A program made the translations under genes and the position numbers. DNA of 64,000 bases from NCBI GenBank assembly GCA_037975125.1, contig CM075851.1, positions 124,040,643 through 124,104,642 on the forward strand. The letters are read 5' to 3'. The notes under the pieces are model-generated. The model ran no database searches. It was given only the letters and a program-made list of their open reading frames with translations, and was not told where the DNA came from. Shown here piece by piece: positions 30,616-46,869 of the stretch; positions within the stretch are counted from its first letter, which is position 1, and every line of letters starts with the position of its first letter. Source of the stretch: Latrodectus hesperus (taxonomy: Eukaryota > Arthropoda > Arachnida > Araneae > Theridiidae).

Positions 30616-30809
30616 AAATGGCTAACTCGAGCATTTGAAGAACGGCGGAAGATTCTCCAAATGACACTGAATATTGCTATAGCTCTTCATGAAAAGATAA
30701 AAAAAAATAGTTTAAACATACTTTCTTCAGCGCGAAATGACGACAGACAGAATACAATTTCAAAATTTGTAAGAAGGAACCATCCCCGATTTATAGAAAA
30801 TAATACGAG
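30616..30809 (+). CDS. Candidate internal coding exon, unidentified
   Basis: A 194-nt segment, open in one frame over 64 codons, begins right after a possible 3' splice site (tttcacttgattgctag) and ends at a good 5' splice site (ACGAG|GTAAAT). The in-frame stop TAG just upstream is itself the acceptor. The sequence is hydrophilic and helix-prone: KWLTRAFEERRKILQ, LHEKIKKNSL, SSARNDDRQNT, KFVRRNHPRF. GC is above that of the flanks. I do not recognise a protein family. The alternative is a relic of a transposon ORF, since the surrounding 30.4-30.95 kb is also slightly GC-rich. The exon would start in phase 0 and end with two bases of a split codon. Confidence 0.25.
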
Positions 30810-33800
30810 GTAAATATAAATCACGAACTATATCATTTTCTTGCGGTTTCATGATGGAAATTGAACTCAAAAAAATTGGGTGATTTTGAAATTCGGAATC
30901 CTTTTCCGTTATGAACCTATGAGAATAAATCGTTATGCATCCAAAATAGAAACACCATTGAAGCCTCTGGATAGATATTTATTTTACTTTCCTTAGAAAT
31001 TTTTCCAACAAAAAACACCGAAATATTCTTTGCTAAATGCATTTGTAACACCAAAATATATTAAACGTAAATCATATGAGTTTTACAATTTTTATACATT
31101 ATATAAATATTTTCGAATAAATAATTAAGTTTGGTACGCATAAATTTACATAAAATCAGCAGTTAAAAATGTTTTAAAAAGAAAGTTATAAATTTATGTA
31201 TGAGAAGAGAGATTCTTCTTAGTTCAGTTTTAGCTAGTTATATTTTACTCTCAAAAATTTGTATTAGCCTGGTTTTAACATGATTTTTTTTAATTTTTAC
31301 GATTATCAAATTATTCATTTTTTATGAATTTTAATTTTATATTTGTTTTGATTTAGTGTGTCTTACATATTTACTTTGCCTTTTATATTTGTTTTGTAAG
31401 ATGGATGTTTTAATTTAATTTAAAGATCATTGTTTTATTCATGGCAGAAAATTTATTTCAAGGTCTCAGTCAATTTTTTAAATTAATTTCCAACAGCTTA
31501 ATTCACATATATTAATTTCCTAAGACAAATTAGCAAAATTTCTAAAGAAATCAGAGTATTACAATCTTAATAGTTTGGTAAAAAAAATTCTAGCTGAACT
31601 TATGCAATTCTCATGTAAAAGGTGGTAAATTGGCTTAAATTACTATGCGAGATTCGAGACGTCATATAAATTATGATTATTCTGTAAAGATATTCCTCTG
31701 TACTTCTTCAAGTAACGATACAGAATATCCACTTCTCTTTAAAACCATTTTTAACAGGGAAGTATATAATATGCTATTTTAAAGGTTAATAGCCACATTG
31801 TTGCCATTTGGATCAGATAAATTTAATAGTTATATAAGATTATTTAATCACTCACACACACACACACATAGACAACAATTATTAAATCTTTGGTCAAAAC
31901 TACTTAACCAATGTACAGTTATGGATTTAGAAATTGTATCTCAAGTTATTTAACACAATTATAGTAAATAAAATTTAAGCAGTAAAATATTATTTTAATT
32001 TAAAATTATTATTTAACCATAATATTTAATTATTATTAAATACTAATTTACTGACGAAATATTCATTTTTCTATTGCTCTATTTTTTAAATTTTTTGAAC
32101 AACTAAAAATTACAGATTTTTTAAAAAATACATTAAATAATAATTTAATGTTACATGGAAAACATCAAATATCATTTTTTTAATTCCAATTATTTTGAAA
32201 AATTGTACTGGAGAAATATTTAAATTTAAATGTAATTATCTACCAAAAACATAAAACGAGTCATTAGAATAGCAAAAAAACATATGCGTTTTGAATGTTA
32301 ATCATGTATTTTTCAAAAAATTTTGCTTTCAAAAGAAATTTATACATGTAATAAATACAATACTTGGACTATTTTCATAAGCATAATATACTTTACTAAA
32401 TCAATTTTTATTAAAGTAATTAAAATCGAAAATAAAGTGAAATGTTTTATATGTAAATCCTAAACGTTGCCTAATGAAATTATCTATTGTTTTGCGGAAT
32501 AAATAAACTAAATATTTACGATGATGTCTTTTTTCTTAAATACAAAAGAAAAAAATATACTAAGCAACAAATTAAATGAACTTAAGAATCATGGTTTTCA
32601 ATTAAACAATAACTGTTAATCCCATAATCAATTATCATTAGCATTTTAAGTGACTAGGATTATAAGTTACTACCTAAAATTTATGTGAGATTTATTTAAT
32701 ACATAATTTTTAATATTCTAAGATCAATAAAACATATTATATTATGTTCTTTGAGTAAAGCAAATGTGATATGGATTTGTACATTTGTACCAAATTGAAA
32801 TGAATACAAACCAAAATATTTTAGTATAAGTATAATCTTAAACAGGATAATCAACTTAAGCAAAAATATTTTAATATGAAAAATATATTTACCAGTTGGG
32901 AGCGAAATCAGAAGCTGCTTAGAGAAGCATATTTAAAGAAAGTGTTTGACTGTGTGATTAAGTATAAAAGTGCAATATTTTAATACTCTCTCTGTCTAAA
33001 TATCCACAAACCTATACCTAAACTATGATATAAAAATAAATGCACATCTGTAAAATTATAGATATATATTTGTTTTTATATCTTTCAAACAATGAGATAG
33101 GTTAAAAGTTTTTTTTCAATGCCAAACCAGTTTCAATTAAAATATTTCGTAATAGAATTACATAAATTGTGTGTATACATAATAAAGTGCTAATTTAGTG
33201 TAAAATCATAATGTTTATTATATCTTTACGCAAAATATAATTTAAGAAATTGCTTTTTTTATCAGCCAAACCCAAATGACGTTTCAATCAAGAAGATAAT
33301 GCATATTGTTTTTCACATAAAAAGTGCATGAAGCAGAAAATAATTTCAAGTAGGTATAAGGCAGTTAAGCTCATGAAAGAATTTCTATTGACATAAAATA
33401 CAGTTTAAAGAATGGAATGCATCGAAGGAAATATTCACGGAACATTGCTTATTCAGCACAGAATATACATTTCGAATAAGTAGGAAAAGAAAACAAAATT
33501 GAATTCTGTAGGAAAATGCAAATTGTGTTTTAACGTAAAGTACACTTTGTGAAAAACTTAGAGAATACTTGAATATTTTCAATTGTATTTGAAATATAAA
33601 GCATATAATAACAATGGAAGTTATCAATTGTAGTCATTTATTCTAATGATTAAAAATCATTGTACCATGAAAGCTATATAAACTTGTGAGTAAAAACATT
33701 TTATTTCTTAACTAAATTATTTTTATATAGTTAACTAAATCCAAATATTTTCCTATCAATTTAATGTATTATGTTGGTAATTATAGATACTTGAATTATA

Positions 33801-34389
33801 TTGTTAAATAATAAGTATTAGGTATTTTATTCTAAGTTCTCAATGCTGCTAATTACACAATCAATGTTTTCTCATAAGTATTCTTCAAGCAAAATTCGGG
33901 TACTTAAGCAATTTGATCAATAAACACAAAGTATATTTATTTACCATTAGAGATTTAGTAATAAAACCCTAAAAGTGTATCCAATATTTTTAAAAGAGAT
34001 TTTCAATACAGTGCATAGTTTTATAATAGCAATAATTTGAATGCTGTTATATATGTTGATCTTTAAGCAAGTAACAATTCATTTTTAATCATAAAGCGAA
34101 AATTGAATAATAATTCCGTATTTATTGTAATATATACTCACTTTATTCGATTAATTATAAACTTTTTTTCAATAAATTTAATAACTTGACGAGTTGATTG
34201 TGTACACAAATCCTACATATTATGATAGTATGGATTTAAATGTTTTTATTTATACACCACTACTTATCTAAATTCCAATTAAGTCTTTTAACATTCCCGA
34301 AGTTTTGATCTCAAGTCAGAATATTTAAAACTTAATTCAAATTTAGGTGGGGCTATTCATCTCAACAATTACATATTCATATAACATTT
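30810..34389. other. AT-rich DNA, no gene recognised
   Basis: Contains a short CA run at about 31853-31868. An 80-codon minus frame at 33385-33627 is rich in Phe, Ile and Leu as expected by chance in AT-rich DNA. Confidence 0.4.
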
Positions 34390-34676
34390 AAGACATTTGC
34401 CACCCAACTTGTCTCGTGGTTAGCGTTCCTGACTGCGAATAGGGAGGTCCTGGGTTCAAATTCAGGTTCGGGCATGGATGTACTTTCTCTCTCTAGCTAT
34501 CTTCTCTGTATCCTTTCCTTGTATGGATGGGTTGTGAAGGGTTGCCTACCCTATAAACTGGTACCTATGGCATGTGTGTACTGAAAAAGTTGGACTCCAC
34601 ACCAAAGTATGTTTCAGTTAAGGAAGTGGAGTAACACACCCCATAATGCCAGCCTAGATGGCACAAGAAGACAACG
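34390..34676 (+). mobile_element. tRNA-derived SINE, copy 3, with target duplication
   Basis: Plus orientation. The head has cgtggttagcgttcc as a degraded A box region and GGTTCAAATTC (34453-34463) as the B box. The body, ggttcgggcatggatgtac through ctataaactggtacctatgg to atgccagcctagatggca, matches copy 2 in inverse orientation. A 7-bp repeat, ACATTTA, at 34383-34389 and about 34677-34683 is a likely target-site duplication. Confidence 0.85.
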
Positions 34677-34683
34677 ACATTTA

Positions 34684-37600
34684 GTTGTGATTTATATTAT
34701 CTGAGAATGCATGGCTATATATATTCTTTTTTTTCAAGGAAATTAATGACTAATAATAAATTTTTAGAAGCTAAATTATTTAAAGTTCTTGAATAATGGT
34801 TTTAAAAAATTTGAAGTTAATAAGGAAGAACATCAAGATGTTTTTGAAAATGATTATGATATTTATATTTACTTTATTGCATTACTAAAACATTTTTTAG
34901 AGAAATCTTGAAACTAACAAATACGTGATATTTTTCATTGAAAATGATTAAGATACACTACTTGTTGCAGGCAGTTCGTTGAGAATAATCTTTAATGTAT
35001 AAAGTAGGTAATTAATCCTTAAATAAAATATTTTTACTATAATAAAATGTAATAAAAATAAATAGATTTAAAATTGAACAATATTTTTCCTTGATCATTT
35101 TACTTGTATTTTATAACATAATAAATGAACGTTTTTCTATTGTTGTACAACATTTTTATTTTAAATCTTCAAAAGAATGAACTTGTTAAAAACAAACATA
35201 CATTTATATAAGCGAATAAGCAGAAAAAAATATTTTCAAAAATATTCTCCAAACAATAGGTTCATTTTTTGTATGAATTTCAAATCTCAATGAATGCAAA
35301 TATTTTTTTCAATTAAACTATTTTGTGCTGGACTTTAATTTCATACTAAATAATGAAATGACTTTTATAATAATTCTCAATGAAAATAAAAGAAAGGCTA
35401 TATGGCAGATACCTTATTTCTAAGAATCATGCTGTTATTATATTTTAATAACGAAACAATTTAATTCCAAAAAAGATTTTAAAAAAAATAAATAATGCTA
35501 CACATAATGAAATTTAAATATATTTTTAATTTTAGGCCATTATTTAATATACTTAGTGATGCGATTACCTTTTTTTTGTTTCTGTCTAACAATCAAAATT
35601 ATAAATCAAAATTACATGAAATATTTCACTTAATTCATACGCATGTCACAGTAGAAAGACACACAAATAGCGCTCAGTCGTTTAAGCAAACTGCTGGTTT
35701 TTATCCTTCTTCAAGAAGTCCCTATATGTCATTGGATCTTGATAGCGTCTTGATGTCCTCCCTGACAAGTAGAGCCTGTCATTCATCTTGATCTTGTGGG
35801 GAAAGGGACAGAGAAGAGGCTTTAACTTCATTTGACAAATATTCCTCGAACCCTGAGGGAACTTTCACGAATTTCTAAGATTTCCCATAATACTAAAATA
35901 TTATATCTGCTTCAAACTATCATATGAAGTAAGCAGTTACCGAAACTTCGATACCATTATTCTATTATCTGTTATCGATGTCATTATCTGTTATTACTAA
36001 CATATTATTTGCAATTCGCATATTTTCTTTTATTTCATATAAATTCGTGTACCTTACATAAGTGAGCATTTCGTTGTTTATCTTTATAAGTGTTGACTAC
36101 TACCTTTTTAAGGTTTTGTAATGCTAATAAAAATAAATTTAAAATAATGAAGCAATTTTTTATCAATGGTTTATCAAAGATTAATTTTCAGAAATGATAG
36201 AGACTATTTATTGTACTTTTAAAAAATATTAGATATATTTCGTATATCTAATATATACTATCTTCAATGCATCATAAATACGAAAAAACTTAGATAAATA
36301 ATGACATGTGATCTATATGTGACATGTGATAGATACGAATTGTAATATGAGAAAATATGCTAAAATACAGTTGAAAGTTTAATTAATGTTGAATAGTATC
36401 AATATTAAATATCTGAGTTCCGAAAAATCAGTAAATTGTGACTGAATGGTTTGTGACAGTTAAATATTTGCATTTTTTATCTTTTTAAAATTATATGAAT
36501 TTATACTTACATCCGCAAGTAATATTTAACCATTTAATTTGTTGAAACTTGTCTGATCAATAATTATTTATGAACGATATTTGATAAATTACTTGCTTCT
36601 AATTTTGATGTGTATTTTATTTTGTATGTTATAATTTTTTTAATTTGTTCATTATACATACGTATAAAACAAATATACTTGCCAGTAAATTGCAATCGAC
36701 AAATTCATAACTTATTAAGAGTCTAATATATGTATGGATTACGTATAACAGAGTATGCATTGAGAAAATCCAATCTATGTCTAATATGCATTTACATTAC
36801 TCAACATAGGTACTTGTGCTCTTAATGATACAGAATAGTGCATATGATACCTAAATTTTAAATCAGAATTGAGCATATTGATAGCTGTATATATTTCTAT
36901 GATTTGATTTTAAAGATTAAATTTTTCAAAACATTTAATTCGAAATATAAATTTGTTGAATAGGAGCTTTTTCACAGTTTAGTTGAGAATATACTATTAA
37001 CAGTTTAATTATTTGTCTTACGTTTACAGTATATATAATAATATTCGGTTTTCATTAATTTTCCCAAATAAATAAATATTAATTCCTTGCTTTTCTTAGA
37101 AAGTTTGAAGCATTAAAGACAGAAATGTAATGTTTCTTGAATATGAAAATGCTTACTCTTATAAATGGAAAAAATTTCCCTTCAACTCTTTAAAAAAAAC
37201 TTTAAATGCTGTGTGGGCGTTACTATTTGAACATGCTACCTACTATATTGATATACCAAATCAATGTGAGCTTTATTGGCATAAGTGATATAATAAGGCT
37301 CTATGAGTTTGTCTATTTCAATCAAGTACTATATGATTTTTGATATTTAAAAACAATATAAATTGCTGGTTTATTGTAATGTCACTTATATTTTTGTCTT
37401 ATAGTTATATTAGAACACCTTGAGGTGAATAATTTAATTTTTATCTTTTTATATAAATTCAATCAAAAATAAATTTTTCAATTTAGTATCAAAAATTTAT
37501 ATTACTTATTATATTTAGTTTAAATTTTATTATTTACAAGCATTTTGTGATTAGATTAAATATCATGAAGATATATTGTTTAATCTATTTTTATTAAAGT

Positions 37601-38695
37601 AATTTTCCCATTATTTTTAAGAAAAATTTTACAAGGGTTTTTTGAACTTTTTAAGACTTTTCAATAAATTTTTGAAATGATTTTTTTCTGATATTTTGAG
37701 ATATTTATTTCTCCCATTTGTATTCTTTTCAGAAAAAGAAACAGTGAATTTCTTATAGCAATATTTTAATTTTCTTCAGAAATATCTTTACCTATAATTT
37801 CATTACATAGAATTTAATTCCATCAAGAAGTCCAATTTATTACATCACCTTATGCATTCTGAAATTTCACTGGTTTATTAAAAATTTATTTTCCCTTTTA
37901 AAAAAAGCAATCTGAGCCGTTTTTCACAATAAAATCCAGTTACCCTATTTTGAAGAAGTTTTTTTTTAATTGTGTGTAATTTTTGTTTTATTGATAAACG
38001 TTAATGATATTTTGAATTTTTTGAAATAAACACTCTTTTTAAAATAGACATTAAAAGGTACATTTAATGTCAAAGGTTGAAAATAAATTATTTTTCTTTT
38101 TATTTTAACGTAACAGCTAAATAAAAGATGATTTGTAACAAGAATTTTTTTTTTAAATTTAAAAGAATGTTGTAACTTAATATAGAATTCCTCTTTGGCT
38201 CTTTGACGTAATGTGGTGACAATATTGAGTTCTTATTTTAAAAGAGATTATTTTGATTACTTAGTAAAAGGAAAACAGGTGTTCTCAATTGAATGGCTTA
38301 CGTATGACTAAAATTACTTTGTTAATTTAATACAATTTTTAGAAAGAATCTCTGAAATGAAATGTTCAGTTATGAAGCAGTTAACACTCAAAAGTAAAAA
38401 TATTGTACACATAAATTTAAATTTGAATAAATAGGGATTAATTTAAGTTGGATATAAAAGGTAATATGAGTAATAGAGGAAATAAATATATTTAATTTAA
38501 AATTAAACAAGATAACTTTTTTTTCACAAATAACTTTGAAATAAGCATTTCTCTAGATATTAGAACCCTGCATATATTTATGACATTATGCCAGAAAAAG
38601 AAACAATTATGTTTGAATACTCGATAATTTTATATCAGAAGTTAATTAACATTTTTTCTTCAAAACCTACACACAGACATAGGCAAAGGGTGTAG
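34684..38695. other. AT-rich DNA with one coding-like patch
   Basis: Nothing recognised except the minus-strand patch at 35682-35880. Confidence 0.4.
35682..35786 (-). CDS. Candidate small exon or relic ORF, unidentified
   Basis: On the minus strand an ATG at 35786 opens 34 codons ending in TAA: MNDRLYLSGRTSRRYQDPMT, then YRDFLKKDKNQQFA. It is preceded by a strong pyrimidine tract ending in AAG (ctctgtccctttccccacaag), which could be a 3' splice site. Immediately upstream, in another frame, the same strand reads PSGFEEYLSNEV and SLSLSPQDQDE before a stop, so either an exon boundary or a frameshift separates two coding-like parts. The patch is markedly GC-richer than its surroundings. No family was recognised. 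Confidence 0.22.
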   Translation of the reverse strand: MNDRLYLSGRTSRRYQDPMTYRDFLKKDKNQQFA

Positions 38696-42010
<3,315 letters not shown>

Positions 42011-42014
42011 CGTA

Positions 42015-42860
42015 TTGCACAGATATGCTATTCAGACCACTTCTAGAATATGGCTATTCAGTTTATTATTGTATATCTGAAACCAATCTTCAGAAATCAG
42101 TATGTATTTTACTGAGCGCCATTTAAATTATTCGCAGACTCAGAAATAATTTCTTTACTGGTATTGTCCTGTTTGAGGCCAATTTACAGCCAGGGCATAT
42201 AAGACTCCCTCATCTTACTTATTTCCATCTGTCACTTGTCACAATTGTCAAAGTCTCAAAAAATAGAATCCTTTTAACTTTGCATAAACTCAAAATTTGA
42301 TCTCTCAAGTGGCTGCACCTCTATTTCTAAGATCCTCTATTCATTTTTCCGAGAAATTTCTTTGAAAACAAGCAAACTTACCATACAGGCCATCTCAGAT
42401 AACTCTCTATGTTAATAAGTATTAGTTTCATTGCTAAAGATGCAGTGAAGGTCTATACTAACTGAAGTCATACAGAAGATCGTATTTTCAGCCATATTTT
42501 TGTTTGAATCCCCACTTTGAAACTTAACTGAAACAATGCAACATTACAGTTGGTTTATATTTTGGAGTGAGTTTATTGCAATTAATGTAGGATTTGATGA
42601 TGTCTTGCCTGATAATTGCGATATATGGGAACTATGGAATTTACAGGACCACCAAAGTGCATTACAACACCTTAAAGCAGCCGAATCCTTGCAAATCATA
42701 AAACCAACTATAATCTTCTGCTAAAACTTAGGAAGTTCTCTCAGCCGCATGAGATCCATCTCCAATAAATCCCATCACATATTACTATTAGTGGTAATGT
42801 GTGTGTGAAGTCACAAATCGATTTCTTTACAACTAACGGTAGTGAGATATAGATAGTGAG
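42015..42860 (+). pseudogene. Decayed LINE: RT C-terminus and RNase H
   Basis: From 42025 one frame with a single early stop reads LLEYGYSVYYCISETNLQK, then LRNNFFTGIVLFEANLQPG and IRLPHLTYFHLSL, up to a stop near 42300. This matches the region after the RT palm in arthropod Jockey/CR1-type elements (LEYG..VY.CAS..NL..L; ITGLRN....IVLFEA.LQPL). Further on, 42536-42690 reads FWSEFIAINVGFDDVLPD, CDIWELW and HQSALQHLK, the RNase H domain with its conserved Glu in the SELIAI block and the DS.SA..HL block. Then RKFSQPHEIHLQ, a stop, and IPSHITISGN correspond to the WIPSHV.I.GNE block. Several stops and frame changes show it is inactive. The 3' limit is unclear (LINE 3' UTR may reach 43.15 kb). Confidence 0.75.
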
Positions 42861-44500
42861 AATGAAACCATCTCAAAATCTTCGCTTACTTATTAATTTA
42901 TAATATTGAAATGAAAGATCTAAACTCAATTTAGTATCTCGTGTTCCACCCACGCAGTTTTGGTACACAGGACTCTGCAGGAGAATAAATGTGACGCTCA
43001 ATCTGTTCAGGCTGACTAACATGTTGCCACCTTAAATATATTAAATTTGATAGGGATGGAATAATAAATCCAACTTTCAAAAAATGTTATGACTATCTAG
43101 TTTCACAGGATTACATTCTGAGTTGCAACAGACTTTTTAATGGGTATGAAACATCTCCCCCAATTCCCTTTTTATTATAAATTATTTAACAAATAAATTT
43201 TTGGAGTAGAATTGACATATGTCAGATATTTTGAGGCTAATGAACAAGAACATTAGGCTATAATAAAATCTTATTCAACTTCGATATGAAATAAAAAAAT
43301 ATGATACATTTTGATTCTTCTATTTGCACTAGTTTCTCATCACATTATAATTGTTAAATCATTCTTTATTTATTACAGAAAAGTGTTTTATAATGTGAAA
43401 TGATAATGCATATGCAAGTGTATAATTTAGGTGACATAATTATGTGCTATGCTAAATATAAGGGGTAGTAAATTAATACATTTCTTCATCCCATCTTTGT
43501 AACTGAACTTTTTTTGTTATACTGAAACTGAAGTTATAGCAAATACGCTGTGGAAATATTGTGAGAAATAATGCTATGCCATATTTAATAAAATAATGTA
43601 TTATATGATATACAGGTTCATTTGAATATAAATTTTAAAGATTACTCAAGAAATTACTAACTTTTATGCAGAAAGCATAAAATGCTTGAAAGCATAGTAC
43701 AAAATAATTTCCACCTCATAGCATACACCTTCAAAAATATCATTTGAAATCAATCTTTAGAAGACAGCTTGCACTTAAGAATATGTCAATTTACTTGAAT
43801 TTACATGCTTATAGTAAAGAGTTATTATTTAAACCCGTGATAAATAAATTGTTTCTGAAATGGTTATTGTAAGTTAATCTGTTTTACTAATTTAAATTCA
43901 TAAAGAATAAAGTTTTATGATTGTTTTGGATGAAGAACGTAATGAAATAAACATATAACAATTTTGGAATTATTGCAATTTTCAATATGATCTCCCTTAT
44001 TTTTATACCAATTTGTTTTCAACCCCTGAGAAGTACATTTATATTTTTGACAGGAAAATTTCTCATACTAAATGGAGCAAATATTTAGAAACTTAATAAA
44101 ATAATGTTTTTAGGAATTTATTTTAACAGTTAATTTTTGTTTTTGAAATTTTTGATTTTATCTTTAAACTAACTTAAACAACTAAAATTCCATTATGAGT
44201 TAATAATTTGTTCTATAAATTCTTTAAATGACTTCAGATATTTATTTAAATGCCAAATTTTTCGATACAAATTTCAAATAATAAACAAGTTGTACTAGAA
44301 AATTTCGATTACAATATTATACATTACTGAATATATTTTTATTTTGATAATTTAAATATTTTACTCTTTAATTTAACTGATTAACTGGAAACTAGTCTGT
44401 AAAAGAGAATATTTCTAAGAGTATTAGCTTATTAATTTTATACAGTACGCTTCTAGACAGTATACTTGTCATAATCGGAAATTAAGAAAAATTGGATGTT

Positions 44501-44578
44501 GATAAAAAAACTAATAATAATTATGTTTTTTATCAATATTCTATTTGCAATCAGCTGTCATAAATTAGTTTTTTTATC
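44501..44578. repeat. 15-bp inverted repeat, 48-nt spacer
   Basis: GATAAAAAAACTAAT (44501-44515) is the exact reverse complement of ATTAGTTTTTTTATC (44564-44578). Low-complexity arms, so chance is possible; it could be a very short MITE-like remnant. Confidence 0.6.
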
Positions 44579-44979
44579 ATTGAATGCAGACTCTATAAAG
44601 CAAAATAAGTCTAAGATATTCAATTTGTTAAATTATGTAGATGCTCTGAGAACTATAAACAAAAATTAAAGTAATACTATTGAGATAAATTTCTTCTCTT
44701 TATGTCCTTGTGAATTAAATAAGAAAAATGCACTTCATTTTCTAGATGATAGCTAAAAAACGTCACTTCATATAAGAAACAATCTTTTATCGTAACAAAA
44801 CTAGTGCATAATTTATATCGTCACTTGTTTTCCATGCACGTAAATTTGAAATATTATATCTCAAACTCATTTAATTTTGTAACTTTTTAAAATGTCCAAA
44901 ACACTTGAATGTCGCACTAGAAAGAAAGAAACTAACTTGATTTGAAATTCAAAGCGAGTTTCCTTTAAGGATAGGGAAA

Positions 44980-45240
44980 AAATCTGGCATCCAGGTTTCA
45001 AGTCACGCGCTTTTCCACCACTAGCTGCTGCCACTTTCACGAAGAGAAATGATGCTTTTGTTGTTTAGTAGTTGACAAAATGGCGGAAGTAGGAAGCCCT
45101 TTTTTGTGCTGTAACCGAGGCCATTAGAGCTTGAGTTTCTTGTGGTTTAAGTAGGTCCGTGAATGGAATTCGAGAATCATTCCCGAAATACATAAATTTA
45201 TCTCCTCGTTTCGACCACTTTAAACCACGATAGAATAAGA
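44980..45240 (+). promoter_or_regulatory. GC-richer island with YY1/ETS-like motif at an ATG
   Basis: The segment stands out in composition. Around 45077-45092 it reads CAAAATGGCGGAAGTAGG, combining a YY1-type core (AAnATGGCGG) and an ETS-type core (CGGAAGT), a pairing common at metazoan housekeeping promoters. The ATG at 45080 opens only 15 codons (MAEVGSPFLCCNRGH) before TAG. It could be a first exon with a short upstream ORF, or an unrelated repeat. No downstream exon could be linked to it. Confidence 0.22.
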
Positions 45241-46869
45241 AAAAGTTTATTCTGAGTAAAAAGTTTATATGTACTCCTCAGCATTAAATAAAAAGTTCAT
45301 TACGTAAATTTAAAATATAACATGTGATTATTTTATACGCAAGCAATTTTTTTACAACTGTATTCATTATTAAAATAAGTCAGTACGAATATAAAAATAA
45401 TGTAACAAAGTTTAACGAGACGATTTTATAAAAATTATTTTTTTATATTTAGTTTGTTTCATTTTTGTTTGATAGATATTCGTTTCTAAGTAATTTAGCA
45501 ATTATATTATAAAAAAAGGTAAAATGTTGCAATAACATAATTTGTTATATTTACTTATCAGTGTAGTCCTTTCTTATTTATAAAAAAATATCCTTTTAAA
45601 CTAATACTTAGCTTTTATTTAAATTCTTTTTAATAAAGAATGAAATTTGAGCTATACACTTTTTGATAAATAGTATAAGAATTGAACAAAAATAATTACA
45701 TAATTTTGAAAAACATAATGAATGCTTATTAAAATCATAAATACGATTTTTCAAAAGAGTAATTTTCCATGAAATATGTAAAAAAATAAAGATTTAAAAA
45801 TTTCATGATTGTGAAGAATATTTTTCGACTGGAAAAAAAAATCATTATAAATTTTCTTGTTCAATCGGAATTGTTATCAAGAACGAAAAAAAAATAAAAT
45901 AAAACGTATTTTCAAAAAGATATTTGTGTGCGTGTGTGTGTGTGACGCATAATATATAAATTTAAATTTAATGCTTTATATATAATGTGTGTTTCAGACA
46001 TTTAAAATTATAATTAGGTTCATTATAAATGAAATAAAACTTAAGTTTGTAATTTTTATATTTAATATAAATGTGTAACAAGTGAAATAATTTTTTTCTG
46101 ATGCATAGTAAAAATGCAATTGTTATACTGGTTATAAAATTTCAGCAATGCATTTTATTTGCATAAAATTATTTTAATACATATTTCCTAAATATTCATT
46201 TGTATTTGTAATTTTTCTAAATTTAGTTATATGTATGCATTTTTATTTATTACTTTGTTAATTATTTAATGTATGTTTACTTAATAATATTTTTCCGAAA
46301 TCATATTCTTTGTAGTTTATATAAACTTTTACATGTTTTAGCAATTCTCGATTTTAAAAGTTAATTCACAATTATCATTTATATAAAACTTCATGCATTA
46401 GAAAACCTCCTCAGGTTCATATTGTTAATATGAATGTAAGGAATATACTGCTGTAAAGAAATGTATTTGCCTTTGAGCGCAAAAAAACTGTAGATTACTT
46501 CCTTGATGTGCCGAAACGCAGTTTCAGATCGCTAAAAGTAAGATTGTGCATTGAAACTCGTTGCAACAAGTGAGTCTGAGTGTGGCAAAAATTTGATTTA
46601 GATTTATTATTTGATTTAGATATGATTTCTTGGGTTTAATCCAATCCTAAATAAATTGAAAGTCGATTAATATCTCTATATTGGCTTCGAAGAAATATAA
46701 TTATTGCTGATTCATTGATCATATAAATGTGAAATTTCCTTTTATTGTCTATACCATGAAATACTTAAGTCCGTCCAATTTGAATCAGGCAAATTAAATC
46801 GGGTTTATTTTCAGCTTTAGAGTGTCTTAAGGTTAAGAAAATATACAATTTACACACAAACACACACAC

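Larger units (their letters stand above)
42861..46869. other. AT-rich DNA with one GC-richer island
   Basis: The island is at about 44980-45240 (see its entry). Contains inverted repeats at 44501-44578 and a GT run near 45924-45943. Confidence 0.4.

Noticed and set aside
31853..31868. CRISPR-like or other spaced repeats
   Set aside because: Only ordinary short microsatellites (CA, GT, TTTC, A runs) are present; no regularly spaced direct repeats.
33385..33627. 80-codon minus open frame
   Set aside because: Composition (Phe, Ile, Leu, Ser, Cys rich) is as expected from AT-rich noncoding DNA.
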